Shown here: positions 46,384-58,480 of the stretch, one piece after another
Layout of the letters: the number at the start of each line of letters is the position of its first letter
Numbering within the stretch: the first letter of the stretch is position 1
Assembly (NCBI GenBank): GCA_032717465.1
Contig: CM064657.1
Location: 19,067,232-19,131,231 of the forward strand
Direction: 5' to 3'
Length of the DNA: 64,000 bases
From: Coenobita brevimanus
Lineage: Eukaryota; Arthropoda; Malacostraca; Decapoda; Coenobitidae
The notes under the pieces: model-generated
What the model saw: the letters and a program-made list of their open reading frames with translations, nothing else
Databases searched by the model: none
Told to the model about the DNA's origin: nothing
Position numbers and translations under genes: made by a program

Positions 46384-46386
<3 letters not shown>
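44944..46386. other. No gene seen
   Basis: Non-coding sequence with a purine-rich portion near 45580-45700. The segment 46140-46260 (ATTCTTCGTTCTGAACAATTCACGGCA) loosely matches 47060-47110 (ATTTCTTCCACCTGAATAATTCACGCTA), suggesting a diverged repeat on both sides of the (TG)n tract. Confidence 0.4.
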
Positions 46387-46432
<46 letters not shown>

Positions 46433-46670
46433 TCTGCATATGTGTAGCTAGTGTGTGTAAATGTATTTGCATCTAGTTTGGGTGTTGTATGCTTTAAGTG
46501 TGATTTGCCTGTGTCTGGGTTGCGTGTGTCTGGTTTGTGTTTGGTTTACTGTATGTGACATTTGCCTGTGTGCGTCTGTTTTGCACGTGTGTAGTTTGCG
46601 TGTGTGTGGTTTGCGTGTATGTGGTTTGCGTGTGTGTGGCTTGCGTGTGTGTGGCTTGCGTGTCTCTAGC
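46387..46670. repeat. (TG)n microsatellite and GTTTGCGTGTGTGTG minisatellite
   Basis: (TG)n lies at 46387-46431. At about 46585-46665 a GTGTGGTTTGCGTGTGT unit of about 17 bp is repeated five times with single-base changes (GGTTTGC / GGCTTGC). Open frames over it are artefacts. Confidence 0.85.
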
Positions 46671-47202
46671 CTCGGTCTCCGTGAGGTGCCGTGCGCGAGG
46701 GTTGGAATCCCTTGTTCTTCATTTCCTCTCAGTTTCTTGCCATATTTGCAAAGATTTTCCCGGGTTGGTGTTGGCGGTAGTGTTCGTGTTGGCTGGGGAT
46801 TATCACGGGTATAATTATGAGGGAGATGTTTTTCTCTCAGGTCTGGTGATGGTGTGTTTGGGTTGTGTACATACAGACTGGAAATATAAGGCTTGGCTGT
46901 TTATCTTTCTGGCTAATGAACGGCATTTTTGTACTTTGACAGTTTTACTTTACGTCTCTCTGATAGCACTGGAGTTAAGGCTCATAAGGTTGACTATCAA
47001 TGGAATAATTGTACCCACGTAATAATATCATATGCTCATGGTAACATAATTTTAAACATATGGATGATGGATTATTTCTTCCACCTGAATAATTCACGCT
47101 ACAGTGAAATCGCACATATCGGTATCACCACCTGTATTGTACATTAGGCGTCTCTGTTCACCACTGTGCTACTGCCACACACCTCCAAACCCACATCAGC
47201 AT

Positions 47203-47206
<4 letters not shown>

Positions 47207-47266
<60 letters not shown>

Positions 47267-47425
47267 CCATACCTACGCCTACACCCATATGCTTATCCAC
47301 AACTAAACCCTTACTCATATCCACACCCACATCCTCGCCAACACCCTCACTCTCATCCACACCCAAACCCTCAAATACACCCACACCCATACATACAACC
47401 ACACCCACACCCACAACCAGTGAGG
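47207..47425. repeat. (CA)n and CACACC-rich degenerate repeat
   Basis: (CA)n at 47207-47262 leads into degenerate CCACACC / CCATACC hexamer-like repeats to 47425. A similar block lies at 52213-52350. Confidence 0.8.
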
Positions 47426-47669
47426 AAAACATATGGCACTAAGTCGGGTTGGGGAATAGTGAACAGCAGTGTACCACAGGGATCAGAACTCTACTGCAAA
47501 TGTTTTGACGGGCGTTCCTGTTCGATCATCGACTACTAAAGGTCTAACCGCACTGTCTCCTGTGCTACGGGCAGTATGCCACCGAAAATGAGTAGGCACT
47601 GTCCAGGCAAATTGGAGCTATACGTACAGTGTAAGAAGCCTCGCAGATTACCAACATGATAACTAAATG

Positions 47670-50389
47670 ACTTCATTAGAAAATTTTGGCTAGAATATTG
47701 TAGGTCTGAGTAAGATCCACAGAAAAGAAGAAAACGTAATTTAGCTCCAAGACAGAACCACCTATTTTACTACAGAGGAAGGCATGAAAGAGTTAGTGGT
47801 GTAGGATTTCTAATTAACAGAAATCTTGCAGACACCATTGTTAAATTCAGCGGTATATCTGGCAGTGCAGCATGGATTGCAATTAGACTATGCAAATATA
47901 CACCCTGAATGTACTACAAGTATATGCACCGACTTCTCAAAGGTCAAATGAAGAAATAGAAACCTTTTATGACATCTCCCAGATTATGGACAAAGAAAAG
48001 ACCACATACACTATACTTATGGGGGACCAGTTCAAAAATTGGGAAATATTAAAATGGAGAAGCATGTATGGGAAAATTTGGAGTGGGAGAAAGGAATGAA
48101 TGAGGAAAAATGGTGTAAATTTTGCTGATATGTATAACATGAAAAAGAGAACACATTTTTTCACAAAAGAACAAAAAGAAATTGGATCTGGAGAAGTCCA
48201 AATGGAGAAACAAAGAATGAAATCGAATTCATTAAAGCAGATAATAACACGCTCATAAATATCATAGTTATCAACAAAGTAAATACAGTAAGTGACCATA
48301 GAATGGTGTTTTGCACAACAAGATTCAGTTTCAGAAGTGAAAGAAAGAAGACGATTAAAAATAAAATGATATGCCCAATTAAAGTAAGCAGCGTTTCAGT
48401 TAGAAATAACGAACAGATTTCAGGCTCTAAGTTATGATGAGTGTCACACTGATGAGTTGATTGATAGACTGACAAAAATGCTAAGAGAACCAGCGGATGT
48501 AGTAGGGAAAGCTAATACAACCAAAACCAGCAAGTATTCAGAAAAGACACTCTAGCTCATAAAAAAGAAGAAGAAAGGAAATGGAAGTAAAAACAAAGAT
48601 TGATTAAAGAAAATGAGAGGAATTAAATAAGATTATCACTAAGAGAAAGGGAGAAGAAAACAAGAGAAGCGTGGACCAGATCAAAGAAACCATCAAAAAA
48701 GGAGAAGATCTGAAATAGGGCCGAAGTAAAATGACACTAGAAAGGAATACATTATATCACTGAAAGACAAAAAAGGTGAAGTCATTAAATGCAGAGATAA
48801 GATGGTGAAATGAGTTGAAGAATTTTACAAAGAACTGTAAGCATCAAAGACGACAGTACCTATAGCAAACGTTTCAGTTGACACAAGTGAAATACCTGAG
48901 GCAACACCAGACGAAGTAAACATTTCTCTTAAAAATATGAAAAGAGGGAAGGCCCCAGGAGAAGATGGAATAGTAGAAGATTTACTGTTGGATGGAGAAG
49001 TACAAATCAGGCTCGCCCACTTGTTTACTCAGTGAATAAAAAAGAAGAAAATTCCCAAAACATGGTGTAATGCAATAGTTATTTTACTTTACAAAAAAGA
49101 CGCCTCAAAAGATCTTAGTAACTATCGACCTATTAGCTTATTTCCAGTTATTTACAAACTCTTCCCTAAAGTCCTTATGAACAGAATAACAACTAATCTG
49201 GAAGAAAACCAACCTCGTAAGCAGGCAAGATTCCAAAGCGGGTATTCGACTACTGACCATCTACACACAATGAATCAGCTGATTGAGAATCTGCAGAATA
49301 TAACAAACCATTGTGCTTAGTTTTGTTGATTACAAAAAGGTTTTTGACTCAGTGGAGCACATAGCAAATATCATTTATTGCGAGAGCAAGGAGTAAATGA
49401 GAACATCGTAAAACTTCTCGAAACCATATATAAAGAGGGAACTACTACAGTTAAATTACCTAAAGACTCAGAAACAGTTAAGACTGAGAAGGGCGTGCGT
49501 CAGGGAGATACAGTTTCACCAAAATTATTTACAGCATGACTAGCAAGTATTTTCTGAAAGCTAGACTTGGAAAACAAAGGGGTAAGCATAGATGGAGAGA
49601 AGCTAAACCATTTAAAATTACAGATGACGTTGTTCTAATCTCAGAAACATCAGGGACATTGACAAAAATGTTAAATGACTTGAACAGAGAAAGTCTCAAA
49701 ATACGGCTAAAGATGAACCGGAGTTAAACTAAGGTTTAATCCAAGTAGTTGTATGTATGGGTGTGGGTGTATTATGAGAATTAGCAAAGAAATTCTCGGA
49801 GAAGTCGAGGAGTACAGTTACTTAGGCAAATTTACGAAAGACCATGATAACGAAATGAAAAGAAGCTTGACAGTTGGAGGGAAGGCTTTCGGTAAACATT
49901 AAGACATCATGAAAAGTAGCTAGCCAATATGTATGCAACGAAAAGTATATAACGAATGTATAATTCCAGCTATGATGTACGGTTATGAGACCTGGAAACT
50001 GACAAAATCGATGAAAAATCAAGTAATCTGTTCACAATGGGTAATGGAAAGATCAGTGTTGGGAATATCCCTAAGAGACAGGAAAATATCAACTTAGGTG
50101 AGAGAGCAGACTAAAGTCAAAGGAATTACAGAAGTCATAAAAGAGCAAAGAGGTGGGCAGGTCATGTAGTAAGAATAAGGTATAACCGATGGAGAAAGAG
50201 ACTGACTGACTGGACTCAAGAGATAGTAAGAGTAGTAGAAAAAGGCCAGACAGGAAGTGGTGAGATGAGATAGAGAAGTTTGCAGGGAAAATATGGCGGA
50301 GATTGGCTCAGTCAAGAAATTCGTGGTGAAGGCTGGGGGAGCCCTTTGTTTAACAGTAGACATGCAATGACCGATGATGATGGCGATAC
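47670..50389 (+). mobile_element. RTE family 2 LINE, plus-strand copy (decayed)
   Basis: It matches the minus-strand copy 33423-38005 from ATATTGTAGGTCTGA near 47695 onward. Endonuclease: VLQVYAPTSQRSNEE and YTILMGD (47890-48035). Reverse transcriptase: GKAPGEDGIV (48955), LSNYRPISLFPVIYK (49120), SGYSTTDHLHTMNQLIENL (49240), GVRQGDTVSPKLFTA (49493) and LKITDDVVLISE (49613), where FADD is replaced by ITDD. The C-terminus includes TKSMKNQVI near 50000. More than ten stops or frameshifts. No nested LINE interrupts this copy. The start is approximate. Confidence 0.78.
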
Positions 50390-50750
50390 AGTGAACTTCC
50401 GATAATCTGGCATCCGATGGTTCCGATAACCCGGTGGTTCGGAATTTTCAGCCAAGGGTCATTTTTAGCCTTTTTGGGTAAAGAATCGAGGAAAATCGGG
50501 AAAAACTTGAAAAATATCGATGGTACTACTGTACCACCCTATCACTACTAGCAATAATATGACCTCAAACAGCCTACATCTGCACTACACTACAAAGATG
50601 AGTAAAGAAAACTATTTTTTTTTTAATTATTATAATTTATTCTTATTTTTTGGGTGTCTTTTGAACATTTTCAGGTACCTGTCTGATAGTCCGGAAAATC
50701 TGGTAATCCAGAAGGTCCGTGGGCTACTGCATTCCGGATTAAAGGACTTT

Positions 50751-50751
<1 letters not shown>
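50390..50751. mobile_element. Tigger/pogo-like MITE
   Basis: The left end CAGTGAACTTCCGATAATCTGG, preceded by TA, resembles Tigger ends. The right end (CCGGATTAAAGGACTTTTGA) reads inverted as a diverged partner. Internal CCGATAACCCGG and TAGTCCGGAAAATCTGG blocks support this. No transposase is present. It lies between RTE family 2 and a (TA)n tract. Confidence 0.5.
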
Positions 50752-50824
<73 letters not shown>

Positions 50825-50829
50825 TATAT
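50752..50829. repeat. (TA)n microsatellite
   Basis: A TA tract, followed by GATA repeats to about 50892, precedes a CR1-like fragment. Confidence 0.95.
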
Positions 50830-50892
50830 ATACTGTACATAGATAGATAGATAGATGTAGATATAGATAGATGGATAGATAGACAGATAGAT

Positions 50893-52215
50893 GATCTAGA
50901 CTTAGGGATCACTTGTAGTATTAGCAAATTTTCCGATAACACAAAAACAGGGAGTATCATTAACTCAACTGACGACTGTATTAACCTACAAAAGGACATC
51001 GATATATTGTACATTTGGCCTAATGACTGACAAATGGAATTTAACATGGAAAAATGTGAAGTAGTTAACTTGGGCAAGATTGTCGCAGCTATTAGATACA
51101 TCTTAGATCCTGTAATAAACTAATTAATAAACCGAAATGCGAGATAGATCAAAGAGTCATGGTTAGTGAAGACCTCATACCAAGACAACAGTGAATTATT
51201 GCAAGAAATAAAGCAATTAGGATCGTAAGATTAATTTCACGAACCGTGAGCAATAGGACATTTAAAGTAGTACTGCAACTTTATCCAACACTGGTAAGGC
51301 TACAGCTAGACTATGAATTGCCTCTTCTATTTTTGTACATACTATAATCCATCCATTCATCATCCAATCCTGTGTTGCTCCATAAGGAGAGTAGGAGCCC
51401 GGGGCTTGGCAAGTTGGTCCTGGCATTTAAGATGAGAGTGACAAGCCTCACTCATCCCTGAGCGGCATTACATGAGCAATAAACCCCAACCACCCCTTGG
51501 ATGGAAACCTGTGCAGAAAATGGATATAGATTCGTTAGAAAACGTACAGAGAAACATGACAAAAATGATACATGATGTTCGGAACTTTTCATAAGAAGAC
51601 AGACTAAAAAGACTAAGTTTCCACTCACTAAAAAGGCGTACAGTAAGGGAGGACTGCCGTTTAAGAGGATGATGGGAATATATAAGGGTGATAGTCAGCA
51701 AATACTTTAAGTAAGCATACAGAATAGAACTAGAAGTAATGGTTTCTATCTAGACAAATTCGTTTTTAGGAAATAGGTAGAAATTATTTTGGTAAAAGAG
51801 TAATGGACGATTGGAATAAGCTACCGACTGATGTGGTTGCTCCTTCTTCCAGTGAGAGATTCAAATATAGGCTAGATAAACATATGAGAGGTAAGGGCTG
51901 AATAAAAAAAAATCTCTTCATATCCGGTATTAATTCATTCTTTTTCCTTTTCAGGTTTTACTACGATAGTCTCTTTTCTCCTTACACACTTGCATACAAA
52001 TTGTCTACACCAGTTTTTCTATACTGTGTTGTGTTCCTTCCTACCTTTTCCTTCTGGTTTCAACTGAAGGGTTGGTAGGTAGGGGAAAACCTTCATTGTT
52101 ATTATCCTTGTCTTATTCTGGTAGTTTAGTCACTCTTGAAGGAGTTGCCTGGCATGGGCCAACTGGTTTACTAATTCAGTTATTCCCTCTTCTTATGTTC
52201 TCATGTTCTAACCTC
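50893..52215 (+). mobile_element. CR1-like LINE 3' end (plus), split by a SINE
   Basis: After a GATA tract the plus strand reads KFSDNTK (a changed FADD box), DDCINLQKDID, MEFNMEKCEVVNLGK and LEY-like sequence to 51356. A minus-strand SINE follows, then homology resumes at 51523 with SLENVQRNMTKMIHDVRN and continues through VMDDWNKLPTDVVA and RLDKHMRGKG (to 51900). The 3' UTR ends in TTATGTTCTCATGTTCT at about 52195-52211, a CR1-like short-repeat tail. It belongs to a different family from 42385-44842. Decayed and 5' truncated. Confidence 0.75.
51357..51522 (-). mobile_element. SINE family 3, copy c (minus)
   Basis: The reverse complement of copies a and b: CATCCATTCATCATCCAATCC is the tail, then GTAGGAGCCC, CCTCACTCATCCCTGAG and AAACCCCAACCACCCCTTGGAT. 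It interrupts the CR1-like frame. Target duplication not clear. Confidence 0.8.
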
Positions 52216-53154
52216 ACTTACATCCACACCCACTCGAACACAACCACACCCAAAACCACACTCATACCCACATTCACATCCACACACACGTCCACACTGT
52301 TACCAGCATCGACCCTCGCATTTACACCTACAACACATCCACATCCCTAGTGATAGCCAGCAACAGTCACACGCACACTCATACCACAGAACATTACTAC
52401 TGTACACGTAGGCACCCAACTATTTCTCCAGACACACTACCTCAAATTCATGTGCACTCGTTTATCGACTACTTCTTACTTCAGATATTCTTAATATGTA
52501 CCACTTGAGTATTCCACGATACAATTAAATTTACCTATCTCGAATAAAGCATAGCGTTTTCCTCCAATCCACGCTCTCCAACCTAACCCTCTCTCGGTCG
52601 ATAAATTATGGTCTGTTCAGCTTTCCTGCAACTCTCACATCATTTCTCGCTCTGACTCACTGTTTTCCCTCTTTCGTCTATTTATTTACTTTCTTAAACT
52701 TTCATCTTCTTTCGCTCCCTTCTTTTAATGTTCTTTTATCTCCTGTTACTGTTCACACCATCCTGTTCCACCTTCTATATACAGTATTATATTGCGGCCT
52801 TTTCGCTTCCTTTGCTACTCTTCCTTCCCACCTAATGTTCACTTACATATCTCCTACTCATCCTGCAGTCCCTCTAACACAGTCGACTTCTTTCCTTTCC
52901 CCCTTACGATTAATAATCTCGTACTCCATCCTACACGTTTCTGATGCATACTACCTGAAGCTCCCGGATATACCTCACTGTCTTTTCACCTCTCCTGTTT
53001 CTCATACTTCCTTTCTCGCTTTTACTAACAGCCCCATTCCCTCATACCTCTTTCTTCCCTGTTAACACTTATCATCTTCCTTCTCTGCCTTCCCTGTATG
53101 TTCATTATCCCCTCTCTTTTATCGCTCGAGTCCATTATTGGCCCGGGAAAGGTG

Positions 53155-53156
<2 letters not shown>
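52216..53156. other. No gene seen; CACACC and pyrimidine-rich sequence
   Basis: CACACC-type degenerate repeat to about 52350, then C/T-rich non-coding DNA. Open frames are rich in S, L, P and T and not recognisable. Confidence 0.45.

Positions 53157-53235
<79 letters not shown>
53157..53235. repeat. (TA)n microsatellite
   Basis: About 79 bp of TA. No retroelement end was recognised next to it. Confidence 0.95.
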
Positions 53236-53236
<1 letters not shown>

Positions 53237-54637
53237 AATTCATTAACTCCTTTTTAGGATATGGACACTTCAGTTGAATAATATCGTCTGTGGTTAATAA
53301 AAGAAAATACCTCGTTTCTGCAAATGGTTACCCACATTATTTGGTTACAGAATGAAACACGAAAAACTAATAATAAAAATAAATGAAGACACGGCATACA
53401 GAGGAACCCCTAAAGTTTCTGTAAGCTTCCACATTCTTTCTGGCAACTTTCTTAAGAATAAAATTTATGTGCTCAGAAAAGAGAATTAGTTGGTAGGCGC
53501 GGCGTCGATGAAGGATCGACAGTTCCTGGGAGTATCTAGCTATACCCATAGTGTTTACAAAGAGTTGAATGAATCAATCTATAACTTGGAGATCACTTAG
53601 AATTTACCCGTAAATTCTACATGATTTTGAACTGAAGTAATAGGTAAGTAATTTCAGTCCACTCAAGGCACAGAATTTTATTTGCGTTGCTGTTTCTCTA
53701 GCAAGATCTGTTCAATGTTTCAAGTGATTTATACTGTCAGCTGCTTCTGTATAGCCATTCATGTTATATACTGCGGGAGATTTCTAACTTGTAACTTATT
53801 CATTCTAGAACCGGAAATCTGTATGGACAGGGCTAAAGAGTCACATGAAAGGATAACCACTTATGACACTGCCCGCCCCAATCATGTGAGATTAACCATT
53901 ATCATAATTTAAATTTTACATTCAAAATAGTGCACAGAAATTCAGATTTTACATACTTACATAAACTTAAGGAGCTCTTTACATGATGTTCCTTTACTCC
54001 CTTACACCTTTAATAAGGCTTTTTGTTACAACACATGAGACGTGAGTAATAAGTTCCAGACTTAAGAACATGACTAACTCTACCCCTGTCCTCTAAAGGT
54101 AAGTGGTTTATCAGTTTATCTTTAATTTGTGACGAAGGAAAACCATTACTGATCTGAATAAATTGTCTGGAGGTACCTTCATTAAGATTGTTAAGATTTT
54201 TGTCGTTGTCAGAACCATAGGAAGGAATGACTGTAACCCCCAAACAAAAAAGCCTACTCCGAAGCTGAATAGGACCGATTGGTTGTGGCAAGGAAAAAAA
54301 ATTGTAAGATTTCTGCTGTAGCCAGAGGGTTAATAATAACAAACATAATTCCCCTGCAAAGTGTGATTTGTCAAGCACATTTGTGGTATATTAAATGAAA
54401 AGCAGGATGTGTGTGCCAGTGCAATGATTATGTCTTGACCTACGCGGAAAATTTTATTAGAAAAAGGAACAGACCAAGACAGATGGGGTGAAAGGACGAC
54501 ATATGGACGGACAAAGAGATTAAGCGGGATGGGAAGAGGTAAGTTGCTAGAGAGAAGCGTGAGAGATGAAAGGGAGGCAGAGCTGACTGGAAGATTAGGA
54601 AGTGAATGGGTGAGCTGACTGATGCTACTACTCTAAG

Positions 54638-54638
<1 letters not shown>
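53236..54638. other. No gene seen
   Basis: Mixed sequence. The minus-strand open frames at 53367-53549 and 54010-54378 have no motif I recognise. The second contains QLRSRLFCLGVTVIPSYGSDND, which is not diagnostic. Confidence 0.35.
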
Positions 54639-54722
<84 letters not shown>

Positions 54723-54832
54723 GGGGCGAGGGAGGAGAGGATACACAGAGGCGAGAGGGAGCGGAACATTGTAATCTGTTAGGTAGACAAATAGCCTTGT
54801 TAGCATTAAAGAGACAAGTAACATGCCTTGGG

Positions 54833-54904
<72 letters not shown>
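54639..54904. repeat. Two long (GA)n microsatellites
   Basis: (GA)n at 54639-54719 and 54835-54904, separated by about 115 bp of unique sequence. Confidence 0.95.
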
Positions 54905-54906
<2 letters not shown>

Positions 54907-54919
54907 TGATAAAAGCAGG

Positions 54920-55688
54920 AAAACATGATTCATTTCTCCATTCTCTATTTTCATTACCCATCACATTGCCCATCCTTTCCCTCAAACACTTTCCCTCCCT
55001 CCCTTCTTCCAGATTTTCAGTATTTCTTCCTCTTTCAACCTTTCCTTCCGCTTTTCTCCATCCACTGTAGCTTGCATCCTAACACGCACACTCCCCATCC
55101 CTTTCTCTCTTCTCTCTCTCTCTCAGGCCTCCTGCTTCCTCTGCACCTTCTTTCCTTCCCTCCCACAATCATTCACTCTTTCCCTCCATCATTCCCAATC
55201 TCCTTTATCTCCTCCCTCCCTCCCTCCTTCTGTTCCTTTCTCTGGCTTTACCTTTACTTCATTCCCTCCCCCTGCTTTCTTTTCTCTCTCCTACCTTCCC
55301 TCCCTCCTTCATTCACTCCATCCTTTCCTCACTTTTCCCTTTTCTCCCTCAACCCTGTCTCTTCCCTCCTGTCTCCTGCCGCCCCCAACCCTGCTTTTCT
55401 CTTCTCTCTCCTTTCGAACTTTTCTCATCTCACACTTGCTTCCTCCCTTTCACAACCCTCTCGTTTCTCTCTTATCCATCGTTCCTTCCCTCTTTCCCCA
55501 CCCACTTTCTTCCTTCTTACTCCCATCGTTCCATTCCTCCTTTCTCTGATATTCGTCCTCTAGTTTCTGTTACCTTCTTCCCTCTCACTATCTGTTTCCT
55601 CTCCTCTTTATGTTTCTGTCTTCCCCTCTGTCCCATGTCTCTATCTTTCTTTACTTCACTTCATTACCCTACCCACCCTCTACTTCGT

Positions 55689-55721
<33 letters not shown>
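54920..55721. repeat. Long polypyrimidine (C/T) stretch ending in (CT)n
   Basis: About 800 bp in which the plus strand is overwhelmingly C and T (CTCCCTCCC, TTCCTTCC, TCTCTCT motifs), ending in (CT)n at 55693-55721. The open frames across it are composition-driven (S, L, P, F). It follows two purine-strand (GA)n tracts. Confidence 0.85.
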
Positions 55722-55838
<117 letters not shown>

Positions 55839-56429
55839 CTCTCCTCCTTCCTTCCTGCACTTCCTCTCTTTAATTCTCTCCAGTCCGCATTCTCTATCTG
55901 TATCAATTTCTTTAAATACTTTTTCCTTCTCTTCCTCTCTTCATCTCTGAATCTCTCTTTTCTCCCTTCCCTTGACCTAAGAGACAGGGCAAAAAGGTCT
56001 GATGTTTACACGGAAAACATGATGGAACGAATATAAGAGAAACTTATGAGGGAAGGAAGTTCACGAGCAACTGATAAAGAAGAGATGAAATGTGACGACG
56101 TGAGTGAGTTTTGTGAATAAAAGTGGTGGGAGTGAGGGCACAGGCTTTCTCTCTCTCTCTCTCTCCAGTATTTTGGAGAAAGTTAAATAATGAGCACAGA
56201 AATTAAGTGAATGTTTCCCATATCGGAGGAGCAACCTCTTTTTAGTGGTACACATCTGATGTAGTGCAGCTTCTAGGTGACTTTTACAGTACTGGACATG
56301 GGTGATAAGTCAAATGGTTTACTGATGTTAGAAAAACAGCTTAGGCTTACTGCGCTAGGTAATAAGCAGAAAACTAAATCAACACCCAGTGGTTTGTTGA
56401 CTTAGGCTTTGCTACAGGATGTGATACAT

Positions 56430-56561
56430 TGCTCATGCAATGCCACTCAGGGACAAGCGAGTAGTCACTCTCGCCTTAAATTTTTAAACTAAGTGGTTTA
56501 TTCCATGGCCCTTGTATCCTGATAATGCAACAATATACTGCATATATATATATAGATAGAC

Positions 56562-56594
<33 letters not shown>

Positions 56595-56620
56595 GTAGAT
56601 AGATAGATAGACAGATAAAC
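56430..56620 (+). mobile_element. SINE family 3, copy d (diverged) with TA/GATA tail
   Basis: The part CATTGCTCATGCAATGCCACTCAGGGACAAGCGAG to GGCCCTTGTATCCTGATAATGCAAC matches the middle and end of copies a-c with more changes. It is followed by (TA)n and GATA repeats to 56620. Confidence 0.6.
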
Positions 56621-56639
56621 ACATTACTGCTTCATATAA

Positions 56640-58135
56640 TCTAATTTAACCAAATCTAGGTTCATGTAATCCAACTGTACTTAGTTTAAGTTCATGTTAT
56701 CTAAGCGTGCCTAACCTAACTTCATACAGTCCATTTCAGTCTTGCTTAACTCTTTGCAATTTAATGCTGCCTAACTTACCCAGCGCAGCCTAATCTAGCC
56801 TAATAGAACCTAATCTCTTTGTTAACTTCCTGCTCTCCTTCCTCCCTTTCCAAGTCTTTTCATCCATTTTTCCTTGTCCCATCTTTCCACCCTTCCCACT
56901 TCCCTCCTACCTCCCTCCCTTCATACCTCTCTCCAGCTGCCCGTTTCACTTCTTCCTCACTCCTGCTCTCCCATCCCTCCATCCTTCCCTCCCCTCCTTT
57001 CGCTTCTACCTCAGTCCCCTCTCCTCACCATCCATTTTATCACATTACAGGACAAAACTTGGCAACTTTTTCCCCGTATCTTTTCAACTCCTAATGAGTC
57101 TTGTGTTTATTTTCAAAATTTGCTGCTGATGGAAGTTTTCGACAAACAAACTGTGACGGAAAGAAACACGGCAAGGGCAGAGTGTGTAACCCCGTCACTA
57201 CGATGACGTATTATTTAGTTTGATATTATCATCAGGCGATTTCATTGATCTTTACAGATAGCACCCTTGTGGCGAGTCGGTTAATGAAGTCTACATGTTG
57301 TTGCTGTGCAGTCCTAACTGTCTGATCGGGCAGACTCAGCAACCGTAGGTAATCAACTACCCCAGGAGGGTCATGCCGTGCAGTGAACCGGTGTTCGCAT
57401 GCAGCCTGCTAGTCCTCGCCACTGCGAGGTGCGGGTATTAGTGTGGAGGTTTGGTTCCTGGGTGAACACTGCATTTGCGTCATCATCCAGTTAACTGGAG
57501 TACCATAGCATGTTCCACGTCACTCCGTTATTTGGTTATATGGTTACCATCCAGCGTTGTAATGGTTTTCTGAGTTACAAGAAAACACTCGGTTTGTTAC
57601 ACAGTGACGAGCCACCTGAAGTGGAAAAAAGTCCTAAACAGTGACAGGAAAGATGGGAGAAATGGGAAAAGAAAGAGACAGACACAGAAAAAGAATGATA
57701 GACATGAAGGAAGAAGTAAGCAGCATTACATCAGATGAGTGGATGATATGCGCCCCCACCTACAACCAGTCTACATTATGCAAACATGCAGTTCAAAATG
57801 TCCTCCTACGCTAAATAAAATCGTCTAAAAAAAGAAGAATAAAACTAAATTGACGTCACCTAGTGAAAGTGTTAATATTATTCAGTTAGATGATAATGTT
57901 ATTCAGTTGTTATTATTGTTGTTGTTTTATTCTAAATTACGTCTGAAGTAGCGCGGGATAGTTCGATTCAACTGGTATGTCTGTCTGCCCGTTTCCTGTC
58001 TGTAATAAGATTATGGGAAACCATTGAAAACTAGTGCACTAATTTTCGAAAAATGAAAATCATGAGAGTAAAAAGTGGCCAAATTTCGACCGAAAAAGAT
58101 TAATGGTCAGAAATCACATGCAAGATCGTCACTTA
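56640..58135. other. No gene seen; CTAA-type and pyrimidine repeats
   Basis: TAATCTAGCCTAA / TTCATGTAATCTAA-type degenerate repeats run at 56640-56815, then a C/T-rich stretch at 56820-57045. The rest is unassigned. A segment at 57255-57560 has a box A-like TGGCGAGTCGG but no box B at the right distance. Confidence 0.4.
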
Positions 58136-58139
58136 GTTT

Positions 58140-58480
58140 GATACGATATGGACCAAACTTGGTGAAACAGTTGAGAACCAGGAAAGGATGAAGTGATTTA
58201 GTTTTGAGAACAATAGCAGGAAGAGGTCACAGACATGGCCAAAGGCCAAAGGCTTGGCTCATTCTACTTGAACCAAATTTGGCTGTAGAGTTTAACGACA
58301 GCCACTAGTAGTGTTAGTCTATTTTAGACTAATGAAAGGTCAAGATCAACTAAATGCCTCTGACCCAGTTTGCACCCAACCTGGTGAATGGGTTAAGAGT
58401 CAAGTTAGAATGAAGTAATCTGATTTTGAGAAAAACAGTCGAATGTCAGGGGCACAGGACCGGATCAAAGGTTTGTTCTT
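58140..58480 (+). repeat. Quasi-tandem repeat with ACCAAACTTGGTGA blocks, copy 2
   Basis: Units of about 110 bp begin near 58150 (ACCAAACTTGGTGAAACAG), 58267 (ACCAAATTTGG) and 58372 (ACCCAACCTGGTGAATGGG). Each is followed by AGTGATTTAGTTTTGAGAA-like or AAGGTCA-like sequence. It is the same kind of repeat as 38690-39115. Confidence 0.6.

Noticed and set aside
46461..47022. Cys/Val/Leu-rich frames that resemble membrane proteins
   Set aside because: They are translations of GTGT-rich simple repeats and a minisatellite; no real protein signal.
54925..55563. 212-codon plus-strand frame rich in S, L, P, F
   Set aside because: It lies in a polypyrimidine stretch where stop codons are rare; no domain or conserved motif is visible.
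57255..57560. Possible tRNA-derived SINE (box A-like TGGCGAGTCGG)
   Set aside because: The only box B-like GTTCGCATGC lies about 130 bp away, too far for a tRNA-type promoter, and no second copy was seen.
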